Shown here in pieces: positions 12,439 through 17,788 of a stretch of 17,788 nt of DNA (position 1 is its first letter; every line of letters starts with the position of its first letter). Origin of the DNA: an uncultured Collinsella sp. (GTDB lineage: Bacteria > Actinomycetota > Coriobacteriia > Coriobacteriales > Coriobacteriaceae). The position numbers and the translations under genes are program-made. The DNA lies in contig CAKUHP010000025.1 of the NCBI GenBank assembly GCA_934658705.1, positions 1 through 17,788 on the forward strand. The letters run 5' to 3'. A model generated the notes under the pieces. That model was not told the DNA's origin and searched no databases. It saw nothing but the letters and a program-made list of their open reading frames with translations.

Positions 12439-13482
12439 CTACTCGAAGTATTGGAACTTGTTCGTTGAGAAGGCGAAGGTTACGGTGAAGCCTTCACCCG
12501 GCTCCGATGCTGCGGTGACGTCGATGCCCATTTTTGAGCATAGGCGCGCCACCAGGTAGAGGCCGATGCCCGTTGCACGCTTGGTGGTGCGGCCGTTGTC
12601 GCCGGTAAAGCCCTTTTCGAACACGCGCGGCAGGTCGGCTGCACTCACGCCGCAACCGTTGTCGGCAACGGTGAGCTCAATGCGCTCGCTCGCCAGGCCC
12701 TCGTCCAGCAGCGCACCCGAAAACACGATATTCGCGCCGTCCTCGCGCGCATATTTAATGCTGTTCTGGATGAGCTGGCCCAGGATAAATTCGAGCCATT
12801 TCTCGTCCGTGAACACCTCGAAGTCGAGGTTCTCGCACACCGGCGCCACGTGCGCCGCGATAAGTTCGCGCGCGTTGGCCTTAATCGCGCCCGTCACTAG
12901 GGTCTTAAGATCCCAACGACGAATTAGATAGTCACGCTCCACGACTTCCGAGCGCGCATAGTAGAGCGCCTGATCGATGTAACGCTCCACGCGGGCGAGC
13001 TCGCGACCTAGGTCATCCACGCGCGACAAGTCATCCGCGCTGCCGTCCAGGTTTTCCAGAATCAGATGAGCTGCCGCCAAGGGCAGTTTGGCCTCGTGAA
13101 CCCAGCTCTCGATATAGTCGCGATAGTCATCGGTCTGGCGACGGCCTTCCGCCACCTCATCGCAAGCCGCCTTGCCCACGCGGCGCAAGACTTCGTACTC
13201 GAGTTCGCCCTCCGCATAGGCCGGACACTGCACCATCTCCTGCACCCATGCGGGGCTTTCCAACTCCTCGGCCGCGCGCTCCAGCTGATGCAAAAAGCGA
13301 CGACGGCGCGCGTACTCGATCACAATGCCGAGTATGCCAAAGATAAAGGACACGCCGACCGCCACAACCACGATGGAAACGGGAGCGCCGGCAACCGTCA
13401 GCACAAAGCAGCTCAGCAGTACGCCGCACGTCCACACAGCGACGGGAAGCAGCGCGTCTTTAAAGAACTTGGCAAACGACAT
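12439..13482 (-). CDS. Sensor histidine kinase, short intramembrane-sensing type
   Basis: This 347-residue membrane kinase has two closely spaced membrane segments (about 10-30 and 35-56) with almost no external loop, then a linker. The H-box is ESWVHEAKLPLAAAHL, with phospho-acceptor His129. The ATPase domain has N-box LIQNSIKYA (237-245), DNGCGV (274-279), FEKGFTG (288-294) and TGIGLYL (304-310). This architecture and the WVHE(A/V)K H-box match the BceS/GraS class, which senses antimicrobial peptides or envelope stress, usually through a partner ABC transporter; none is encoded in this window. It starts 9 bases after the response-regulator stop, so the two are one operon. The ribosome site before 13482 is weak, so translation may be coupled. 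Confidence 0.88.
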   Translation of the reverse strand: MSFAKFFKDALLPVAVWTCGVLLSCFVLTVAGAPVSIVVVAVGVSFIFGILGIVIEYARRRRFLHQLERAAEELESPAWVQEMVQCPAYAEGELEYEVLRRVGKAACDEVAEGRRQTDDYRDYIESWVHEAKLPLAAAHLILENLDGSADDLSRVDDLGRELARVERYIDQALYYARSEVVERDYLIRRWDLKTLVTGAIKANARELIAAHVAPVCENLDFEVFTDEKWLEFILGQLIQNSIKYAREDGANIVFSGALLDEGLASERIELTVADNGCGVSAADLPRVFEKGFTGDNGRTTKRATGIGLYLVARLCSKMGIDVTAASEPGEGFTVTFAFSTNKFQYFE

Positions 13483-13491
13483 GGACGGTCC

Positions 13492-14163
13492 CTAGACCGA
13501 ATAGCCCTGACCGCGGTGCGTGGTCAGATACCCCTTGATACCGATTTTTTCGAGCGTGGTGCGCAGGCGGTTGATGTTGACGGTAAGCGTATTGTCGTCC
13601 ACAAAGGCGTCGGAGTCCCACAGGTCCTGCATGATGGCCGAGCGCGAGACGATTTTGCCCGCACGACTCAGGAGCAGCGACAGAATGCGCAGCTCGTTTT
13701 TGGTGAGCTCGATGTTGTCGCCGGTTGTCGTATTGGTGACTGCGGAGCGGGCGAGGTCGAGCTCCAGCCCCTTGTGGACAAGCGTGCTGCGCTCGCCGGC
13801 CGCCGCGGTGCGACGCAGCAGCGCGTTGATGCGCGCCACGAGCACGCGCGCGCTGTAGGGCTTGGGGACAAAGTCGTCCGCGCCGAGCGTCATGGCCATG
13901 ACCTCGTCGATCTCGGTCGTGCGCGACGTGAGGACGATGATGGGGACCTCGGATTCGCGGCGGACTTCGTGGCAGATATGCTGGCCATCCTTGATGGGAA
14001 GCGTCAGGTCGAGCAGTACCAAATCGGGTGCAGCAGCCAAGATGTCACGCGAGACATGCTCGAACGATTCGCAGGCCTCAACCTCAAACCCGGCACGCGC
14101 CAGAATGTCGGCGAGCTCGCGGCGGATGGGCTCGTCGTCCTCAACGATATAAATCAGCGCCAT
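13492..14163 (-). CDS. OmpR/PhoB-family response regulator
   Basis: This 223-residue DNA-binding response regulator has a receiver domain (1-118) with acidic residues Asp9/Asp10, phospho-acceptor Asp52 in LVLLDLTLPIKDG, Thr79 in VLTS and Lys101 in VPKPY. The C-terminal winged helix (about 125-223) reads TKNELRILSLLL and later VNINRLRTTLEKIGIKGYL, then RGQGYSV. It is the cognate partner of the kinase directly downstream. The start at 14163 (MALIYIVEDD) was chosen over an upstream ATG at 14343 because the receiver fold begins there. CATAAT at 14202-14197 is a candidate -10 with a weak -35. Its regulon is unknown; BceR-like regulators typically drive transporter or cell-wall genes. Confidence 0.9.
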   Translation of the reverse strand: MALIYIVEDDEPIRRELADILARAGFEVEACESFEHVSRDILAAAPDLVLLDLTLPIKDGQHICHEVRRESEVPIIVLTSRTTEIDEVMAMTLGADDFVPKPYSARVLVARINALLRRTAAAGERSTLVHKGLELDLARSAVTNTTTGDNIELTKNELRILSLLLSRAGKIVSRSAIMQDLWDSDAFVDDNTLTVNINRLRTTLEKIGIKGYLTTHRGQGYSV

Positions 14164-14294
14164 GGATTCCGCTCCCCTCTTGGTTATCTTACCGTCATTA
14201 TGCCCGCAAATCAGCAGGTGAACACCACGCACGACGCTAAGGTGACAGAACTGTTCGCGAGCGGGGGGCGTTTTGTCCGCCTCACGCTCGCGAT

Positions 14295-14344
14295 GGGGAC
14301 GGGGACCAAAATGATTTTTTAATCCCCGTCCCAGAACAATCATT
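14295..14344. repeat. Compound inverted repeat between the two-component operon and the 235-residue gene
   Basis: GGGACGGGGA (14296-14305) and TCCCCGTCCC (14323-14332) are perfect 10-bp inverted arms with a 17-nt loop containing TTTTTT. An overlapping pair, AAATGATT (14308-14315) and AATCATTT (14337-14344), competes for part of the same sequence. The interleaved two-arm design resembles that of 1276-1312. It immediately follows the upstream gene's stop in the minus sense, but the T-run is in the loop, so it is not a classical terminator. Confidence 0.5.
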
Positions 14345-15051
14345 TAGCGGCGGGCGCGAAGCTTTTCGTAGCCGTCGGCGAAAAAGGCGACCGTGGCGGC
14401 GTCTGCCTCGTCGGCATCCGCGTCGGTGGCGGGAACCACGCCGTGCTCGTCGCTCACCAGAAATAAGGCGCCCTTGAGCTGAGCGGGGATGTCCACGCGC
14501 GTGACCGGGATGTCCTTTGTCTGGGCCAGCTGCTCGATGAGCGTCGCCGTGCCGCACAGGCACTCGTCCTCCGGCGCCACAAAGGCCAGCTCGCCGTTGT
14601 TGACGGCGGCGAGCAGCTCGGGCGCCACGCCGGTCTCGTCGGCCTCGGATCGGGCCTCGGCAGAGCGGGCACGCAGCGCCTTGGCCGACGTATCGGCCAG
14701 CGGCTCGTACTCCCCCACCGTCATGGCGGCGTTGCCGTTGACATCGATCACCAGCATGAGCACACCGTCGTGGGCGGTATAGTCGCCCTCAGCAAGCGAC
14801 CACTCAACGTGCTGCTTGGCCCAGCTGAGCATGTTGTGGGTGAGCGGCTCGCCCTGCACCAGGCGCTCGGACAGCGCGCGAATGTGACGGTTGAGCATGG
14901 GCACCTTTTTGTTGGACATGCGCCAGCGGCAGATGAGCGCGGGCTTATCGAGCGTGAACTTCTCGACCGCCTCCTGATTGGCGCAAAAGTCCTCGTACGC
15001 ACGCTGATCCTCGGCATTGCCAAACAGCTCGGCATCATCAATCTGGGGCAT
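14344..15051 (-). CDS. Conserved-looking protein of unknown function
   Basis: I do not recognise this 235-residue acidic protein. It has no signal peptide or membrane segment, so it is probably cytosolic. The N-terminal half is helical with basic patches (CRWRMSNKKVPMLNRHIRAL), the middle looks like a beta-rich domain (HDGVLMLVIDVNGNAAMTVG), and the C-terminal part contains ELAFVAPEDECLCGTATLIE and an alternating sheet-like ALFLVSDEHGVV, followed by an Asp/Ala-rich linker. The start at 15051 has GAAAGGT before it. TATAAG at 15089-15084 could be its -10, since purH upstream ends in a terminator. Codon use matches the neighbours, so it is a resident gene. Confidence 0.75.
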   Translation of the reverse strand: MPQIDDAELFGNAEDQRAYEDFCANQEAVEKFTLDKPALICRWRMSNKKVPMLNRHIRALSERLVQGEPLTHNMLSWAKQHVEWSLAEGDYTAHDGVLMLVIDVNGNAAMTVGEYEPLADTSAKALRARSAEARSEADETGVAPELLAAVNNGELAFVAPEDECLCGTATLIEQLAQTKDIPVTRVDIPAQLKGALFLVSDEHGVVPATDADADEADAATVAFFADGYEKLRARR

Positions 15052-15091
15052 GGTTGTACCTTTCGTGTTCGTTATTCCGTCCTCTTATACC

Positions 15092-15126
15092 AAAAAGACG
15101 GCCCTCCAAACGAAGCAGCCGTCTTT
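15092..15126 (-). terminator. Intrinsic terminator after purH
   Basis: AAAAGACGGC (15093-15102) pairs perfectly with GCCGTCTTTT (15118-15126 and the base before the window of the T-run) around a 15-nt loop. On the minus strand the stem ends in GCCGTCTTTTT, a proper U-tract, about 30 bases beyond the purH stop. The plus strand also ends in TTTT, so it could work both ways. Confidence 0.78.
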
Positions 15127-15156
15127 TGCAGAGATTATTTTGTCCCAGAGCGGAAC

Positions 15157-16764
15157 TTAGTGCCTAAAGTGGCGGGCACCTGTGAACACCATAGCAATAT
15201 TGTGCTCGTTGCAGGCCTGGATGCTCTCGTCGTCGCGCTTGGAGCCACCGGGCTGGATGATGCAGGTCACGCCATGCTCGGCAAGCACGTCGACATTGTC
15301 ACGGAACGGGAAGAACGCGTCGCTTGCGCAGGCAAAGCCGCCCTTCTCCACGCCCTCGCGCTCGCAGAAGTCCTCGGCGCGCTCGCAGGCCAGCAGCGCG
15401 GAATCCACGCGGTTGGGCTGACCCGGGCCCATGCCAATGCCGGCCTTGCCCTTGGAGACCAGGATGGCGTTGGACTTGACGCCCTTGCAGACCTTCCAGG
15501 CAAACTCGAGCTCGGCCATCTCGGCGTCGGTGGGCTTGCGGTCGGTGGGGAACGTAAAGGTCGCGGGGTCCTCGGTCACGTGGTCGACCTCCTGGACCAG
15601 CATGCCGCCATCGATGGAGCGCAGCTCCACCTGGGCGCCGTGGTCCACGCCGCCGGTAGCCAGCACGCGCAGGTTGGGGCGCTTGGCCATGCGCCCGAGC
15701 GCCTCATCGGTGTAGCCCGGGGCGATGATGACCTCGACGAACTGCTTGTTCTGGTCGGCAAAGTGCTCGACCAGTTCATAGGGAACCTCGCGGTTGCAGG
15801 CGATGATGCCGCCGAAGGCGCTCTTGGGGTCGCAGGCAAAGGCGCGGTCGTAGGCGGACGTGATGTCCTCGGCCACGGCAGAGCCGCAGGGGTTCTGATG
15901 CTTGAGGATCACGCAGGCCGGCTCGTCGAACTCGCGGACCAGGTTCCAGGCGGCGTCGGCGTCCAGATAGTTGTTGTAGCTGAGCGGCTTGCCCTGAATC
16001 TGCTCGGAGCCCACGAGTGGGAACTGCGAACTCGCGGTGTTCTCGCAGCCCTCGGCAAAGCGGTAGACCGTAGCCTTCTGCTGCGGATTCTCGCCATAGC
16101 GCAGGTCGTCGACCTTCTCCAGTGAGATCTCGAGCTTGGCAGAGGTGTCCGCCACGTCGCTTGCCTGGGCGGCGAGCCAGCGAGAGATAGCCGTGTCGTA
16201 GGCAGCGGTGGTCTGGTAGACCTTCACCTGCAGGCGACGACGGGTGGAAAGCGTAGTGCAGCCGCCGGTCTCGTGCATCTCGGCCAGGACGGCATCATAG
16301 TCGGCCGGGTCGGAAATGACGGTAACGCTCGCGGCGTTCTTGGCGGCAGAGCGCAGCATGGAGGGGCCGCCGATATCGATGTGCTCGATGGCGTCCGCGA
16401 AGGTGCCCTCGGGGTTTGCGACGGTCTTCTCAAACTCGTACAGATTGACGACGACCAGGTCGATCAACTTAATGCCGTGCTGAGCGGCCTCCTGCATGTG
16501 CTGCTCGGAATCGCGGCGAGCCAGCAGTGCGCCATGAACCTTGGGATGCAGCGTCTTGACGCGGCCGTCCATCATCTCGGGATAGCCCGTGAACTCCTCA
16601 ATGGGGGTTACGGGAACGCCCGCGTCCTCGATGGCACGAGCCGTGCCGCCCGTAGAGATGATCTCGACGCCAAAGTCGTCAACCAGCGTCCGTGCGAAAT
16701 CGACGACACCCGTCTTATCGGTAACCGAGATCAACGCGCGTGCGATCTTCACATCAGATCCCAT
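15157..16764 (-). CDS. purH: Bifunctional AICAR formyltransferase / IMP cyclohydrolase
   Basis: This cytosolic enzyme performs the last two steps of purine synthesis: formyl transfer from 10-formyl-tetrahydrofolate to AICAR, then ring closure to IMP. The 535-residue length is close to the family norm. The N-terminal MGS-like cyclohydrolase domain (about 1-145) has [14 protein letters not shown] (37-50) and [10 protein letters not shown] (70-79). The transformylase domain (about 150-535) has RYGENPQQ (222-229) and the catalytic KHQNPCG (288-294). The C-terminus has [12 protein letters not shown] and ends FTGARHFRH, the conserved PurH tail. The start at 16764 is supported by AGGAGG 5-6 bases upstream. 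It stands alone, ends in its own terminator and has no recognisable riboswitch in its leader. Confidence 0.96.
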   Translation of the reverse strand: MGSDVKIARALISVTDKTGVVDFARTLVDDFGVEIISTGGTARAIEDAGVPVTPIEEFTGYPEMMDGRVKTLHPKVHGALLARRDSEQHMQEAAQHGIKLIDLVVVNLYEFEKTVANPEGTFADAIEHIDIGGPSMLRSAAKNAASVTVISDPADYDAVLAEMHETGGCTTLSTRRRLQVKVYQTTAAYDTAISRWLAAQASDVADTSAKLEISLEKVDDLRYGENPQQKATVYRFAEGCENTASSQFPLVGSEQIQGKPLSYNNYLDADAAWNLVREFDEPACVILKHQNPCGSAVAEDITSAYDRAFACDPKSAFGGIIACNREVPYELVEHFADQNKQFVEVIIAPGYTDEALGRMAKRPNLRVLATGGVDHGAQVELRSIDGGMLVQEVDHVTEDPATFTFPTDRKPTDAEMAELEFAWKVCKGVKSNAILVSKGKAGIGMGPGQPNRVDSALLACERAEDFCEREGVEKGGFACASDAFFPFRDNVDVLAEHGVTCIIQPGGSKRDDESIQACNEHNIAMVFTGARHFRH

Positions 16765-17041
16765 GCAGTCCTCCTGTCTGGTACGCCGCCGTGCTCTGTG
16801 AGTCGGTGATACGTCGATCTGCAGCGCTCGCGCAGCGGCAATGAAAATACTGATTCAATGTAGCGCATCGAGCGCGACGATGCACCCCGCAACGGCCGCA
16901 TGTGCAGAAAAAGCTTGCGAGCGGAGGGTTTGAGCGCGGCACCGGGCACGGTGAGTTGATGAAGCACAAGGGCACCATAATTAGATGCCAATGGCGTGGT
17001 AGAACTGTGCTCGATATGCATCCGCAAAAGAAAGAGGCGCC
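16765..17041. other. Divergent gap between purH and the acetyltransferase
   Basis: This 277-bp gap contains no gene that could be supported. A small hairpin, GCATCG (16865-16870) with CGATGC (16878-16883), lies in what would be the purH leader. No confident promoter was found in either direction: TTGATG (16956-16961) with TAATTA (16978-16983) at 16 bp on the plus strand is a weak candidate for the acetyltransferase. No purine-riboswitch core was recognised. Confidence 0.4.
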
Positions 17042-17683
17042 ATGGTCTCGCGGGTTCTCTACCGACCATTTGATACCGAAGACTTCGACGCCATCGCGCT
17101 GATTCTGCAGCAGCTTTGGCACAACAATTCGGATAACGATGAGTACAACCGCCTCGAGGCCGCTTGCGACCTTGCCTATTGCCTTTCGTCGTCGACGTTT
17201 TCGCAGGTCGCCGTGATTGATGGCGAGGCGCGCGGCATTGCGCTTGCGCGCGCAGGGCAGAACTCTGGCGTCACTATCAACGAGCATTGGATGGATACCG
17301 AGCGCGCGCTGCTGTCGCAGATGCGTGAGCTGGAGCCCAATGCGTGCGCCGAGTACCTCTCGTTTGTGCGCGCCACTATCCGGACCAATAACCGCCTGCT
17401 CGAAAGCAGCCCGCTGCCACGCAACAATGAAGTTACCCTGCTTGCCGTCGATCCTGACGTCCATGGCCTGGGCGTGGGAACGGTGCTGCTTGACGCTGCA
17501 ATCTCGCACCTCTCTTCGCGCGGGGCGACCAGCGCGCACCTGTACACCGATTCCAACTGCTCGTGGAAGTTCTACGAGCTGCACGGGTTTAAGCGCGCGG
17601 CAACGCACCGCGCCAGCCGCGAAGAACGCCGTCACAATATGCCCCGCGAGAGTTTCCTCTACGAGTTGGACCTGACCGCGTAA
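17042..17683 (+). CDS. GNAT-family N-acetyltransferase
   Basis: This 213-residue protein is a predicted acetyl-CoA-dependent N-acetyltransferase. The N-terminus (VLYRPFDTEDFDAIALIL) is a typical GNAT first strand and helix, and motif A is VTLLAVDPDVHGLGVGTVLL (131-150), with the acetyl-CoA pyrophosphate loop GLGVGT. A later segment, AHLYTDSNCSWKFYELHGFK, is the usual motif B with Tyr and the FYE..GF pattern. An insertion of about 50 residues between the first helix and motif A (HWMDTERALLSQM, then a helical stretch) probably shapes the acceptor site. The substrate is unknown. AAAGAGG before 17042 supports the start. It is divergent from purH, with no evident functional link. Confidence 0.85.
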   Translation: MVSRVLYRPFDTEDFDAIALILQQLWHNNSDNDEYNRLEAACDLAYCLSSSTFSQVAVIDGEARGIALARAGQNSGVTINEHWMDTERALLSQMRELEPNACAEYLSFVRATIRTNNRLLESSPLPRNNEVTLLAVDPDVHGLGVGTVLLDAAISHLSSRGATSAHLYTDSNCSWKFYELHGFKRAATHRASREERRHNMPRESFLYELDLTA

Positions 17684-17737
17684 ATCCAGCAGCCACAACC
17701 CAGCCATTTAGGAACGTCCATTACAGTCGAGATTGTC

Positions 17738-17785
17738 AGCCCGGGCCCGTCTCGGGCTACGATTGAGGCGCGCCCAGAACGGGCC
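17738..17785. repeat. Nested short inverted repeats at the right edge
   Basis: AGCCCG (17738-17743) pairs with CGGGCT (17753-17758), and GGCCCGT (17744-17750) pairs with ACGGGCC (17779-17785). The two cannot both form. They lie behind the acetyltransferase and could belong to its transcription end or to the next gene's leader beyond the window. Confidence 0.3.
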
Positions 17786-17788
17786 GCC

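Noticed and set aside
13066..16125. Long plus-strand frames opposite the two-component genes, the unknown protein and purH
   Set aside because: They cross gene boundaries of clearly real minus-strand genes and lack ribosome sites and motifs.
16765..16990. Purine riboswitch in the purH leader
   Set aside because: No conserved purine-riboswitch core or three-way junction could be recognised; only a small 6-bp hairpin is present.
16754..17707. 317-codon minus-strand frame opposite the acetyltransferase and purH leader
   Set aside because: The plus strand has a GNAT motif A and a ribosome site; the minus product has no coherent domain.

Overview
The window looks like a chromosomal segment of a GC-rich Actinomycetota, most likely a Coriobacteriia gut bacterium of the Collinsella type. 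That placement is inferred from codon use, strong Shine-Dalgarno sequences and the overall look of the proteins; no database was searched. Most of the window is ordinary core metabolism and housekeeping, interrupted by two small toxin-antitoxin-like modules and several unusually structured intergenic regions.

Layout. At the left edge is the 5' end of a manganese-type inorganic pyrophosphatase (minus strand). It is followed by a ROK glucokinase (minus) that diverges from a GntR/UTRA regulator and mannose-6-phosphate isomerase (plus), which together form a small hexose-phosphate block. Next comes a visibly A/T-richer two-gene module at 3373-5150 (minus): a winged-helix regulator overlapping an AbiEii-like nucleotidyltransferase. 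It has its own near-consensus promoter and palindromic operator, and it lies between two direct copies of a terminator-type hairpin. A gene-poor stretch at 5151-5614 holds hairpins and a large nested palindrome. Then come a PcrA/UvrD helicase and UppP (undecaprenyl-diphosphate phosphatase), both minus, and a universal stress protein (plus).

The second half contains a convergent uspA/hipA end with a very long nested hairpin and a bidirectional terminator. A hipB-hipA pair (minus) follows, preceded by four palindromic operators whose centres are exactly 39 bp apart. Upstream of it are a two-component system (response regulator then sensor kinase of the short, intramembrane-sensing type), an unrecognised 235-residue protein, purH (minus) and a divergent GNAT acetyltransferase (plus).

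How the parts may work together. GntR probably controls itself and manA, and possibly the divergent glucokinase. The two TA-like modules both look autoregulated: each has inverted repeats overlapping its own -10 element. The sensor kinase type is usually tied to cell-envelope or antimicrobial-peptide stress, and uppP in the same window handles the undecaprenyl carrier, but a functional link is only inference. The observations most worth a second look are the wHTH-nucleotidyltransferase module with its flanking repeats, the 39-bp-phased hipBA operator array, and the recurrent palindromic intergenic elements.
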